From: UBA2108 sp963925495
GTDB lineage: Bacteria; Bacteroidota; Bacteroidia; Flavobacteriales_G; Salibacteraceae
Assembly: GCA_963925495.1 (NCBI GenBank)
Contig: CAWUST010000001.1
Coordinates: 14,202 to 78,201, forward strand
Length of the DNA stretch: 64,000 nucleotides
Direction: 5' to 3'
Shown: positions 24,595 through 33,370 of the stretch, one piece after another
How positions within the stretch are numbered: position 1 is the stretch's first letter
Layout of the letters: each line of letters starts with the position of its first letter
The notes under the pieces: generated by a model
The model's input: only the letters and a program-made list of their open reading frames with translations
Database searches by the model: none
What the model was told of the DNA's origin: nothing
Translations under genes and position numbers: made by a program

Positions 24595-25526
24595 AAGAAA
24601 TATATCTTCTACTTAAAGTTCATTTAAAAGAAGATTACAATCCAAGACTTTATTTATATTTTTTATCCTTTCTGACTGTAACTATTAGCCTCAATTATTA
24701 TTTCGATTTCGAGGATGGCATTCTCGATAGTTATTATACCCAACCTATAAGTTTTATCACGTATACTTTATTTTACATGTTCGCCTACTATGGAATCGCA
24801 ATTCCACAGCTCTTCTTAAATAATAAATCTGCTGTTCTTAAATCATGGAGGTATTGGGCACGTTCTTCTTTTTTCATTTCAATTGTTGGATTTGCTGCGT
24901 ATTTTTATTTTCATCGTAAAATGGTTTTCGAGAGCTTGACAGCTTATGAAAATAATTTTGTTTTGGATATTGTTCGTCAATTAAACTGTTGGGTTACTAT
25001 CATCTTTCCGTTATTAATTTTCTGGTTGGTATTCGATAAAAACAAAAGGCATTTTTATGGTTTTAATCTCAAAAACGCCAATTTGAAAGCCTATTTTCAG
25101 ATGCTTTTAATAATGTTTCCACTTGTTTTTGCGGTTTCCTTCCTTTCCGATTTTCAAGACAATTATCCAATAATGAAAGCCTGGGATTTGAATTATCCTT
25201 TTGGCTGGAACAATTCAATTTATTATTTAATTTTTGAACCCCTTTACGGAATTAGTTTTTTATCCGTTGAGCTGGTTTTTAGAGGTGCTCTAGTAATTGG
25301 TATGGTTAAGTTATTAGGAAAAGAAGCTGTTTTGCCCATGGTGAGTATGTATGCTTTTTTACATTTTGGGAAGCCTCTTGGAGAAACTATTGGATCTGTT
25401 TTTGGTGGTTATATCTTAGGTGTAATTGCACTTAAAAAGGAGCATATTTTTGGTGGGTTCATCATTCATGTAGGAGTTGCTTATTTAATGGAAATAACTG
25501 CTTTGTGGCAGCATTACTATAATTGA
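24591..25526 (+). CDS. CPBP-type intramembrane protease-like membrane protein
   Basis: Polytopic inner-membrane protein of 311 residues with about eight hydrophobic segments. The C-terminal third looks like the CPBP (CAAX protease and bacteriocin-processing) fold: ELVFRG (E-x-x-x-R, with Val where the first Glu of EExxxR is expected), the AFLHFGKP segment supplying a His, and GGFIIHVGVAYLMEI supplying another. The missing first Glu leaves proteolytic activity uncertain. It overlaps the upstream lipoprotein gene by 4 bp. The last ~100 bp of this gene plus ~35 bp of flank occur again, inverted and degenerate, at 50321-50451. Confidence 0.65.
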   Translation: MKEIYLLLKVHLKEDYNPRLYLYFLSFLTVTISLNYYFDFEDGILDSYYTQPISFITYTLFYMFAYYGIAIPQLFLNNKSAVLKSWRYWARSSFFISIVGFAAYFYFHRKMVFESLTAYENNFVLDIVRQLNCWVTIIFPLLIFWLVFDKNKRHFYGFNLKNANLKAYFQMLLIMFPLVFAVSFLSDFQDNYPIMKAWDLNYPFGWNNSIYYLIFEPLYGISFLSVELVFRGALVIGMVKLLGKEAVLPMVSMYAFLHFGKPLGETIGSVFGGYILGVIALKKEHIFGGFIIHVGVAYLMEITALWQHYYN

Positions 25527-25537
25527 TAGGGCAATTG

Positions 25538-25553
25538 AACAATAATAATTGTT
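25538..25553. repeat. Small hairpin between convergent genes
   Basis: AACAAT (25538-25543) and ATTGTT (25548-25553) flank AATA, 12 bp after the CPBP-like gene stop. In the duplicated copy near 50.34 kb one base of the stem has changed to a G-T wobble, leaving the pairing possible. It may serve as a weak bidirectional terminator. Confidence 0.35.
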
Positions 25554-25563
25554 GGTTGGATAA

Positions 25564-26841
25564 TTATCCGAAAAACAAATAAGCAATAAAAATTGCAGCA
25601 ATAATTCCGACAGAATCTGCAATTAATCCGCAAACTACTGTGTAACGTGTTCGAGTTACGTTCACTGCACCAAAATAAACAGCCAGAGTATAGAAAGTTG
25701 TTTCAGTAGAACCTTGAAAGACAGAAGCAAGCTTTCCCGCAAAAGAATCGGCGCCAAATCTAGACATCGTTTCTACCATCATTCCCCTTGCACCAGATCC
25801 GCTAAGAGGTTTCATAAATGCTGTTGGCATAGCGTCCACAAATCTAGAATCAACGCCAAAAGCATCAACAATCCAACGCAAACCACCAACCAAAATATCC
25901 AACGCACCACTAGCTCGAAACACTCCAATGGCGACCAACATAGCAACCAAATAAGGGATAATTTTTACCGCGACTCCAAAACCGTCTTTTGCTCCTATTA
26001 CAAATGTTTCGTAAATATTAATTTTATTTTTTAAAGCTAAAGATATGAACCCAACAATAATTGCCATTAATATAAAATTCCCAATTACAGAACTAATTAC
26101 TGAAACTGTGTCCTGTTGTAAGCCGGTTAGCCAATAAATAAAACCCAAAACCAGAGCCGTTATGCCGCCTAAATAACTAAGAACTATTTTGTCGAACAAA
26201 TTAATTTTCTGATAAATAGAAACGGAAATTAATCCGGCAAGTGTTGCAAAATAAGTTGCAATTAATATGGGTAAAAACACATCAGAAGGATTAGCGGATC
26301 CGTTTGCCGCACGCAATGCCATAACGGAAACTGGAATAAGTGTAAGCCCGGAAGTGTTGAGCACCAAAAACATAATTTGTGCATTAGTTGCCGTATCTTT
26401 TTGTTTGTTTTCAGTTTGTAGTTCTTCCATAGCCTTAAGTCCCAAAGGAGTGGCTGCATTATCTAAACCCAGCATATTTGCTGATATATTTAACATTATG
26501 CTTCCCATTGCTGGGTGGTCTTTTGGAAGTTCTGGAAATAGTTTTCTGAAAAAAGGAGCAACCAAACGAGTCATAATTTTCACTGCTCCACCAGCTTCCC
26601 CAATTTTCATTATACCTAACCACAATGCCATTATACCCATTAGGTAAACGACAATTGAAATGGATGTTTCTGCCATATCGAAAGTAGACTGGACTATTGC
26701 TGAAAAAACATTTAAATCGGCTTGACCAAATTGCCAACCCCATTCTAGGAAAAAATCACGAAAGAAATATCCAATTAATCGAAGTATAGCTACGACAAAA
26801 GCGATGATAAAAAATCCTGCAAAAATGTAATGGAGGGCCAT
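25564..26841 (-). CDS. SpmA/SpmB-like nucleoside-recognition (Gate) domain membrane protein
   Basis: A 425-residue polytopic protein that looks like a fusion of spore maturation proteins A and B, each a Gate/nucleoside-recognition domain. The first half has MALWLGIMKIGEAGG and NMLGLDNAATPLGLKAM; the second half has FVIGAKDGFGVAVKIIPYLV and PLSGSGARGMM, the SpmB-type signature. Fused forms are common in non-sporulating Bacteroidota, where the function is unknown and transport is assumed. The start is ATG 26841 with a consensus -7 box about 17 bp upstream. Confidence 0.85.
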   Translation of the reverse strand: MALHYIFAGFFIIAFVVAILRLIGYFFRDFFLEWGWQFGQADLNVFSAIVQSTFDMAETSISIVVYLMGIMALWLGIMKIGEAGGAVKIMTRLVAPFFRKLFPELPKDHPAMGSIMLNISANMLGLDNAATPLGLKAMEELQTENKQKDTATNAQIMFLVLNTSGLTLIPVSVMALRAANGSANPSDVFLPILIATYFATLAGLISVSIYQKINLFDKIVLSYLGGITALVLGFIYWLTGLQQDTVSVISSVIGNFILMAIIVGFISLALKNKINIYETFVIGAKDGFGVAVKIIPYLVAMLVAIGVFRASGALDILVGGLRWIVDAFGVDSRFVDAMPTAFMKPLSGSGARGMMVETMSRFGADSFAGKLASVFQGSTETTFYTLAVYFGAVNVTRTRYTVVCGLIADSVGIIAAIFIAYLFFG

Positions 26842-26857
26842 ACTATCTAGTATTGTT

Positions 26858-26865
26858 CAAAAGTA
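26858..26865 (-). promoter_or_regulatory. -7 box TACTTTTG (minus strand) for the SpmA/SpmB-like gene
   Basis: The plus strand reads CAAAAGTA. It is an exact TAnnTTTG match, 17 bp before the start codon. The gene upstream on this strand ends at 26932, so this marks a separate unit. Confidence 0.5.
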
Positions 26866-26931
26866 CGGGAAGGATAAGAGGGATTAAGAATACTTTTTTC
26901 AAATTATAAACATTGGGTTGTTTCGGATAAC

Positions 26932-27558
26932 TTACAGTCCATACTCCTCAAAGTATCCCAAACCTTGTCGCACCATTTCTGGCTCACCGCTCGTACAATC
27001 CACTATTGACGATGGAATATTATTACCATACCCACCATCTATTACTATGTCAACTTTCTTTTTAAAAATTTCATAAATCATTTCTGGATCAGTCGTATAT
27101 GCCAATATATCATCTTCCGCTACTACAGAAGTAGTAGAAATTGGATTTCCCAGTTGCCTTACAATTTCTCGAGGAATTTCATGATCAGGAATTCTTAATC
27201 CTATGCTCTTCTTTTTGTTTTTAAACAATTTGGGAACTTCTCCCGTAGCATTTAGGATATAGGTAAACGGACCTGGCAAAGTTTTTTTCATTAGTTTGAA
27301 AATAGGTGTTTCTACCTTGGCATATTTAGCCAACTGACTTAAATCGTAAACTACAATTGCCAATTTAGCATCCTTTAGTTTCATGCCTTTTAGCGATGCT
27401 ACTCGCTCTACAGCTTTTGATTTAGTAACATCACAACCAAAACCATAAACTGTATCCGTGGGATAAATTATAACTCCTCCATTTTGCAAACAATTTACGA
27501 CGTGCTGAATAACATTGGGGTCGGGGTTTTTTGAGTTTATTCTAATGTATTCTGCCAT
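26932..27558 (-). CDS. Sua5/YciO/YrdC-family protein (threonylcarbamoyl-AMP synthase fold)
   Basis: Member of the family that makes threonylcarbamoyl-AMP for t6A37 tRNA modification. The 208-residue protein has NGGVIIYPTDTVYGFGCD, LPGPFTYIL, SIGLRIPDH and SSIVDCTSG. The length and the opening IRINSKNPDPNVIQHVV are closest to the YciO branch, whose exact role is less certain than that of TsaC/Sua5. It is divergent from the three-gene cluster on the plus strand. Confidence 0.85.
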   Translation of the reverse strand: MAEYIRINSKNPDPNVIQHVVNCLQNGGVIIYPTDTVYGFGCDVTKSKAVERVASLKGMKLKDAKLAIVVYDLSQLAKYAKVETPIFKLMKKTLPGPFTYILNATGEVPKLFKNKKKSIGLRIPDHEIPREIVRQLGNPISTTSVVAEDDILAYTTDPEMIYEIFKKKVDIVIDGGYGNNIPSSIVDCTSGEPEMVRQGLGYFEEYGL

Positions 27559-27628
27559 GACGTAAAATTATGGATTTTAAAACGAGCGCCCACTAGAAAA
27601 CGCTTTCTTTGTTTCCAAATTATTATCC

Positions 27629-29170
27629 TTGGGTTCAAAACGTTCCAGAATACTTAAACTAGCACTTTTTGCTACAGGCTTATCTGGCATTGTTGCCGAA
27701 TATATCCTATCTACATTAGCCACTTATTTTTTAGGTGATTCCATTTTTCAGTGGACGATGATTTTATCCATTATGCTTTTTTCAATGGGTTTGGGCAGCA
27801 GAATAAGCGCATCGTTTGAAAAAAATATTTTAGAAAAGTTTTTATGGGCAGAGTTTGCGCTCTCCCTCCTTACCTCAACAGCGGCACTTAGCTGCTATGT
27901 TGTAATGGGTTACACAAATTACGTTGCCGTGTTTATTTATGGGTTTGCCATTGCCATTGGCCTATTAATAGGAATGGAAATTCCCTTAGTTACACGAATA
28001 AACGAAAACAACGAAGAGCTAAGAACCAACATAGCAGGTGTTATGGAAAACGACTACTACGGTAGTTTAATTGGAGGATTATTTTTTGTTTTTGTAGGAC
28101 TGCCCTACTTGGGGTTAACTCACACTCCTTTTGTGCTTGGAGGCATTAATTTTTTAGTAGCTATATTTCTTTTTTGGAAATTGAGAAACCATATAAATCC
28201 CTTGCCTAGAAAAATATTTACAGCTTTAATTCCTGTTCTGTTTTTCACTCTACTTTTCCTAGCTTATGGCGCGAACGAAATTATTTTACATGGTGAGCAA
28301 GAAAGGTATGGTGATAAGGTTGTTTTTTCTGAGCAAACCCGTTTTCAAAAAATCACAATCACCCAATACAAAGAACATTACTGGCTCTATTTAAATGGAA
28401 GTAAACAGCTTTGTACTTTTGATGAATGGCTCTATCACGAACCTTTGGTACACCCTGCCATGCATTTGAGCAGGAACACCAAAAGTGTTTTAATTTTAGG
28501 CGCGGGTGATGGCTGTGCTATTCGTGAAGTTCTAAAATACAAGCAAGTAGAACAAATAACTTTAGTAGATATCGACCCTGAAATGACAAAAATCGGCATG
28601 TCCAACCCGATTTTTACTAAAATGAACGATAGCGCATACTATGACCCAAAAGTGAAAGTGGTAAATAATGATGCTTTCCAATTTTTAGAGAATACCGACC
28701 AGTTTTATGATGTAATGATTTTGGATTTTCCAGACCCTAAGAGTATTGACATAAACAGAGTGTACACAAAAGAATTTTACCAACTTTGCTCCAGGAGACT
28801 GCGCAAAAACGGAGTTATAGTAACTCAAGCGGTTAGCCCATATTACACAACCAAAGCGTTTCGATCTATTGAAAAAACGATAGCAAATGCAGGGTTTAAT
28901 ACTTTACCAATTCACAATCATGTTTATTCCTTTGGAGAGTGGGGTTGGATAATTGGATCAAAAACACTTTCAAGCGATGAAATAAAAGAAGAACTAAAAG
29001 CTAGTTCCTTTAATGATGTAAAAACTGAATGGATGACACCTGAAGCAATTCAACTTATGATTTCCTTCGGCAAGGATCTGCGACCAGCTGACTCTGTGGA
29101 AGTAAACACGATTCAAAACCCCGTCTTGTATCGTTATTATTTGGATGGTACTTGGACTCGCTATTTATAA
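27629..29170 (+). CDS. Membrane-embedded spermidine-synthase-like aminopropyltransferase
   Basis: The 513-residue protein has about seven membrane segments in residues 1-215 and a C-terminal spermidine-synthase fold (about 225-500). Synthase landmarks are FDEWLYHEPLVHPA, the SAM-site LGAGDGCAIREVLKY and VDIDPEM, and ILDFPDPKSIDINRVY where SpeE has D-S-T/S-D-P. The two Asp residues expected to position substrate are kept, so it may be catalytically active, but the acceptor is unknown. It starts at TTG 27629 just before the first membrane segment. Its stop overlaps the next ATG by one base (TAATG), implying coupled translation. Confidence 0.82.
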   Translation: MGSKRSRILKLALFATGLSGIVAEYILSTLATYFLGDSIFQWTMILSIMLFSMGLGSRISASFEKNILEKFLWAEFALSLLTSTAALSCYVVMGYTNYVAVFIYGFAIAIGLLIGMEIPLVTRINENNEELRTNIAGVMENDYYGSLIGGLFFVFVGLPYLGLTHTPFVLGGINFLVAIFLFWKLRNHINPLPRKIFTALIPVLFFTLLFLAYGANEIILHGEQERYGDKVVFSEQTRFQKITITQYKEHYWLYLNGSKQLCTFDEWLYHEPLVHPAMHLSRNTKSVLILGAGDGCAIREVLKYKQVEQITLVDIDPEMTKIGMSNPIFTKMNDSAYYDPKVKVVNNDAFQFLENTDQFYDVMILDFPDPKSIDINRVYTKEFYQLCSRRLRKNGVIVTQAVSPYYTTKAFRSIEKTIANAGFNTLPIHNHVYSFGEWGWIIGSKTLSSDEIKEELKASSFNDVKTEWMTPEAIQLMISFGKDLRPADSVEVNTIQNPVLYRYYLDGTWTRYL

Positions 29171-30234
29171 TGTGGCTATTCAGTAAAAATATTGACCTAT
29201 CCACTTTGTTTGCTCCAGTTTGGGTCATTTGGGTTGTGCTTTTTTTATTACCCAATTCCATTCTTACAATTAATACACCCCTTTGGGTATGGGTAGTATT
29301 TGTTTTATTGATTGACGTTAGCCATGTTTGGAGTACCATATTTAGAACCTATTTTGATAAAGAAGAAAGAAGAAATCATTACAAAATTTTATGGATTATT
29401 CCTTTGGTAAGCTTTATTATTTTATTTACAATTGCCTCTGAATCCAGTATGTGGTTTTGGAGAATTCTGGCTTATTTAGCAGTTTTCCACTTCATGAAGC
29501 AGCAATATGGTTTTTTTGCTTTGTATTCTATTCCAACAAAGGCTAAGCAAGCTAAAAGATTAATGCCCGATAAGGCGGTCCTATACTTCAGTATGCTATT
29601 TCCTGTGATTTATTGGCATTTCCACGCTAGGGATTTTAATTGGTTTGTGAACAATGATTTTTTTCATTTCGCCAATAGTTTTAATGAAATGTGGAGTTTT
29701 CTCATTCCTATTTATTTTCTTGTAATTCTAGGCTGGCTATTGGAAGAATTTTTTTTAATTAGAGGAAACAAAATCCGTTTTTCTCTTGGACGAATCCTTT
29801 GGCTTTTAACAACCGCAGCTAATTGGTATATTGGAATAATCTATTTCAATTCAGACCTTGCGTTTACAACTACGAATATAATTGCTCATGGTGTTCCCTA
29901 TTTTGTTCTCATAATATATTACCAAAATTCAAAACCAAAAAAGGCGAAAACAAAATACCTGCCTTATGTTTTTGCCACAACTGTACTTTTGGGATCCTTT
30001 GCTTTTGCATTTAGTGAAGAGTTTTTTTGGGGTCTATTATTTAACCAAGATAAAGGAGGGGTATTCGGGAATTTCTTCAATTACTCAGAAGTTTCGAATC
30101 CTATATTAGTCGCCTTTTTTCTTGCTTTATTAACGTTGCCACAGGTCGTTCACTATGTATTGGATGGTTTCATTTGGAAAGTAAACGCGAAAAACCCACA
30201 TCTAAAAGAAATGCTAAAACCACAAAATGGATAG
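29170..30234 (+). CDS. Histidine-rich polytopic membrane protein of unknown family
   Basis: I do not recognise this 354-residue protein. It has about nine to ten hydrophobic segments and several His/Arg residues near them: DVSHVWSTIFRTYFD, AVFHFMKQQYGFFALY, YWHFHARDFNW, NIIAHGVPYFVLI and QVVHYVLDGFIWK. Repeated membrane-proximal His residues suggest metal or haem ligands, or a lipid-modifying active site; this is inference. The frame is open to a TTG at 29152, but ATG 29170 overlapping the upstream stop is the natural start. The 3' end overlaps the flavoprotein gene by 8 bp. Confidence 0.8.
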   Translation: MWLFSKNIDLSTLFAPVWVIWVVLFLLPNSILTINTPLWVWVVFVLLIDVSHVWSTIFRTYFDKEERRNHYKILWIIPLVSFIILFTIASESSMWFWRILAYLAVFHFMKQQYGFFALYSIPTKAKQAKRLMPDKAVLYFSMLFPVIYWHFHARDFNWFVNNDFFHFANSFNEMWSFLIPIYFLVILGWLLEEFFLIRGNKIRFSLGRILWLLTTAANWYIGIIYFNSDLAFTTTNIIAHGVPYFVLIIYYQNSKPKKAKTKYLPYVFATTVLLGSFAFAFSEEFFWGLLFNQDKGGVFGNFFNYSEVSNPILVAFFLALLTLPQVVHYVLDGFIWKVNAKNPHLKEMLKPQNG

Positions 30235-31768
30235 ACGGGTATTTTTAAAGATAGGAGCTGGGCTTATTACTTTTTCGGTTGCATGTTCCTTGGACAATAA
30301 AAAAGTTGGAAAGAGGAAATATTCCATCACCATAGATTCGAATCGAAAAATTGGGCACCTTGCTAGAAAAGCAATAGACAAAGCCAGTTCAAAACTTTAC
30401 ACTACTGATGTATTGGTTGTAGGAGGTGGCATTGCAGGTTTGGCAGCAGCTAACTCACTAACTAAGCGAGAGTCTGTTATTTGCGAAATGGGGAGCCGAT
30501 TTGGCGGCACATCGTCGGCAGTGTCCATTGGAAATAATGAGTTTGCACAAGGGGCGCATTACGACTTATCCTATCCGAGCAATTTTGGCGAAGAAGGATT
30601 AAAACTTCTTGAAAAATTAAACATTATTGAATTTAATTCGACTCTTAATCGGTGGGACTTTCAAGACAAAAAATATTTGATAAAAGCTTCAAATGAAGAA
30701 CAATGTTATACCAATGGCAAATGGGTGCCCACAGTACTGGTTAATTCTGAAATAAAAAATAATTTCATTTCATTGCTCCAGGCTTATAGCGGTAAAATGC
30801 CTCTTCCGAGTACTCATATTTCTCCCGAATTTAATACGCTAGATCAAACAACTTTTGCAGAATACCTAAACAAGTATTTACCTGTGACCTCTGATTTTAT
30901 GGAGGCAATCGATTACCAAATGCTTGACGATTACGGAGGGAGTGCAAGTGAAATTTCGGCATTGGCTGGTATTCATTACTACAAGTGTCGGCCCTATTTT
31001 AACAAACCAGAACCTGAGCTTTTCTCGCCGATGGAGGGCAATTATTATTTTATTAAAAAAATGATTGCTCAACTAAAACCCGAGCAATTAAAATTGGAAA
31101 GTTTAGTGGTGGCTCTCAATAAAACCAATAACAAATGGCTTGTTGATGTTTGGGAAATAAACAACAATAGAAAAGTTACCTATCAGTGCAACAATGTTGT
31201 CTACTCTGGTCAAAAGCATTTACTTAAATACCTTCTGCCAGAAGCACATGCAACATTTTCCGATGTTTCTTATGCCCCATGGGTAGTTATTAATATTGAA
31301 TTAGAAAACGAACCAAACCTTTCCAGCTTTTGGCAAAACGATTATTTATCGAAAGATGCCCAGTTTTTAGGTTTTGTAAATTCAAGGGTACAATCCGAAA
31401 AAGGAAACCGTGTTTTAACCGCGTACTATTGTTACCCAGGTATTTATGACAATCTTATTCAGAATATAGAATCTGATTCGGAAGAAATAACACGGCAAAC
31501 AATTGGCTACATGAGCACTTATTATAAAATAGACCTTGAGCCCTTTGTAAAGCAAGTCTACATAAAGCTTTTAGGACACGCTATGCCAATTCCAAAACCA
31601 GGATATTTAAGTAAAGACAGGAAATTAGAACAAAATGGGATTTCTTTTGCTGGTGTAGATACTGGAAGACTGCCTCTTATGTTTGATGCCTTGGATAGCG
31701 GAATTGTTGGGGCAGGTCTAATTAAACATAAGAAATACTTGAAAAAGCCAAGTGAAACTTCTTATTAA
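30227..31768 (+). CDS. Tat-exported FAD-dependent oxidoreductase (amine-oxidase-like)
   Basis: The 513-residue flavoprotein begins MDRRVFLKIGAG, a clear twin-arginine motif (R-R-V-F-L-K), followed by a hydrophobic stretch and FSVACS, which could be a weak lipobox. The dinucleotide motif VLVVGGGIAGLAAANSL starts near residue 64, and a C-terminal ISFAGVDTGRLPLMFDAL resembles the FAD-binding end of flavin amine oxidases and desaturases. It would act folded with FAD outside the cytoplasmic membrane. It is the third gene of a coupled cluster with an aminopropyltransferase-like enzyme, making an amine substrate attractive but unproven. Confidence 0.82.
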   Translation: MDRRVFLKIGAGLITFSVACSLDNKKVGKRKYSITIDSNRKIGHLARKAIDKASSKLYTTDVLVVGGGIAGLAAANSLTKRESVICEMGSRFGGTSSAVSIGNNEFAQGAHYDLSYPSNFGEEGLKLLEKLNIIEFNSTLNRWDFQDKKYLIKASNEEQCYTNGKWVPTVLVNSEIKNNFISLLQAYSGKMPLPSTHISPEFNTLDQTTFAEYLNKYLPVTSDFMEAIDYQMLDDYGGSASEISALAGIHYYKCRPYFNKPEPELFSPMEGNYYFIKKMIAQLKPEQLKLESLVVALNKTNNKWLVDVWEINNNRKVTYQCNNVVYSGQKHLLKYLLPEAHATFSDVSYAPWVVINIELENEPNLSSFWQNDYLSKDAQFLGFVNSRVQSEKGNRVLTAYYCYPGIYDNLIQNIESDSEEITRQTIGYMSTYYKIDLEPFVKQVYIKLLGHAMPIPKPGYLSKDRKLEQNGISFAGVDTGRLPLMFDALDSGIVGAGLIKHKKYLKKPSETSY

Positions 31769-31803
31769 TGTTCCAAATTCAAGTTTACTTACTTTCCCAC
31801 TAG

Positions 31804-32433
31804 CTACTTCCGTTCTTCTAAATTATTATTCGTTTCCCCAATAAATTCAATAATTTCATCGCAGCCAGTTTTATTTGTAGCGGAGGTTATATACAACGGT
31901 GGTAAATTCTCCCAAGTTTCGTTTAGTTTTTTCTTGTAGGTTGCCATGCTTTTGTTCAGTGCACTCCTTCCAAGTTTATCTGTTTTTGTAAAAACTATCC
32001 CAAAAGGAATTTCTTTATCTGCAAGCCAATGAATAAAGTTTAAATCAATTTGTTGTGGATCATGACGACTATCTATTAATACAAAAAGAAAAACCAACGT
32101 GTTTCGATCGATTAAATAATCACGAGTAAAACTTTTCCATTTTCGCCTATTGGTTCTAGACGAGGCAGCAAAACCATAACCGGGTAAATCAACCAAATAC
32201 CAACCTGTTTTGGGCTTACCCTCTTCTTTATTAATAATAAAGTGATTTATTAGAGTGGTTTTACCCGGTCGTCCACTGGTTTTAGCAAGTTCCTTGCGCT
32301 TTACCAGCATATTAATAAGTGAGCTTTTACCAACGTTACTTCTTCCAATAAAAGCATATTCATATTTATCGGCTGGCGGACATTCAGAATAATTGCTGCT
32401 ACTCTTTACAAATTGAGCATTGCGGATTATCAT
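31804..32433 (-). CDS. engB: Ribosome biogenesis GTPase EngB/YsxC
   Basis: Essential-type GTPase for 50S assembly. The 209-residue protein has G1 GRSNVGKSSLIN, G2/G3 regions with TSGRPGKTT and DLPGYGFA, G4 TKTD and G5 SATNKTG, in that order. Length is typical. It follows the alpha/beta hydrolase gene by 6 bp on the same strand, so they probably share a promoter. It is convergent with the flavoprotein gene. Confidence 0.95.
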   Translation of the reverse strand: MIIRNAQFVKSSSNYSECPPADKYEYAFIGRSNVGKSSLINMLVKRKELAKTSGRPGKTTLINHFIINKEEGKPKTGWYLVDLPGYGFAASSRTNRRKWKSFTRDYLIDRNTLVFLFVLIDSRHDPQQIDLNFIHWLADKEIPFGIVFTKTDKLGRSALNKSMATYKKKLNETWENLPPLYITSATNKTGCDEIIEFIGETNNNLEERK

Positions 32434-32439
32434 AGTTTT

Positions 32440-33201
32440 TTAGCTGTGTACTTTGTCAAGCCAAATTGCAAGAAGCTTATTAAACTCTTGAGGCTGTTCC
32501 ATCATAGCTGCATGGCCACACTTATCAATCCAATGCAATTCGGAATTGGGTAGTTTTTCATGAAATTCTTCTGCTATTTCTGGGGGTGTAACGCTATCCT
32601 GTTTTCCCCAAATTAAACAAGTCGGTAATGTCATGTTTTTTAATTCTTCACTCATGTTATGTCGGATTGCCGATTTGGCAATTCCTATCATTCTTAGTGC
32701 GCGACCTTTATCATTGACGGTTTCATAACATTCATCTACCAATTCTTTAGTTGCAATAGTTGGATCATAGAAAGTGGCGCCAACCTTTTCCTTTATCATT
32801 TCGTAATTCCCTCTCTTTACGAAACCACCACCAAAGGAATTTTCATAAAGTCCTGAACTACCTGTTAAAGCCATAGAATGAACTCGTTCTGGATGTTCTG
32901 CAACATAAACCAAAGCTGTATGTCCTCCTAAAGAATTGCCAACCAGTGTTACTTGATCGTATTTTTTAAATTCGATAAATTCATGTAGAAATTTTGCAAT
33001 AGTTTTAACATTGGCACTAATAATAGGCAATGTATAAATGGGTAATAGCGGTAAAACAACTTTGTATTTACCGGTAAAGGCAGGTATTACATCCTTAAAA
33101 TTACTCAATTGACCAAAAAGTCCATGGAGGAAAATAATCACAGGACCCTCTCCTTCTTCTAGGTATTCAAAACGTCCTTCTTTCTTAAGCTCGTATTCCA
33201 T
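32440..33201 (-). CDS. Alpha/beta-hydrolase fold protein
   Basis: A 253-residue cytoplasmic hydrolase with an FLHGLFGQLSNF oxyanion strand, nucleophile elbow GNSLGGH, a likely Asp in WGKQDSVTP and a likely His in KCGHAAMMEQP, so the catalytic triad looks complete. No signal peptide is present. The substrate is unknown; the family includes esterases, lactonases and C-C bond hydrolases. Co-directional with engB (6 bp), with a promoter-like box 28 bp upstream. Confidence 0.85.
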   Translation of the reverse strand: MEYELKKEGRFEYLEEGEGPVIIFLHGLFGQLSNFKDVIPAFTGKYKVVLPLLPIYTLPIISANVKTIAKFLHEFIEFKKYDQVTLVGNSLGGHTALVYVAEHPERVHSMALTGSSGLYENSFGGGFVKRGNYEMIKEKVGATFYDPTIATKELVDECYETVNDKGRALRMIGIAKSAIRHNMSEELKNMTLPTCLIWGKQDSVTPPEIAEEFHEKLPNSELHWIDKCGHAAMMEQPQEFNKLLAIWLDKVHS

Positions 33202-33228
33202 TTAATTATATCCCCATTGTAAGGTTTT

Positions 33229-33236
33229 CAAAAATA
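33229..33236 (-). promoter_or_regulatory. -7 box TATTTTTG (minus strand) for the hydrolase-engB pair
   Basis: The plus strand reads CAAAAATA, the reverse complement of a TAnnTTTG box. A possible -33 TTG (CAA at 33255-33257 on plus) lies 18 bp away. Confidence 0.45.
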
Positions 33237-33370
33237 AACAATTTGATAATTATCCAACGCATTCAAAATTCCTGTTTTAACAAGTGTATGTTCATTCTCA
33301 TTTAACACCATTTTTTAGGTCTTTTCAACAATTTCATTTAAGCTGTTAATAATCGAAAGTTTTCAACAAA

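Noticed and set aside
33241..33370. Possible origin or DnaA-box cluster in the AT-rich gap before mraZ
   Set aside because: TTATCCAAC and TTTTCAACA are each at least two bases from TTATCCACA and there is no cluster or dnaA/dnaN gene.
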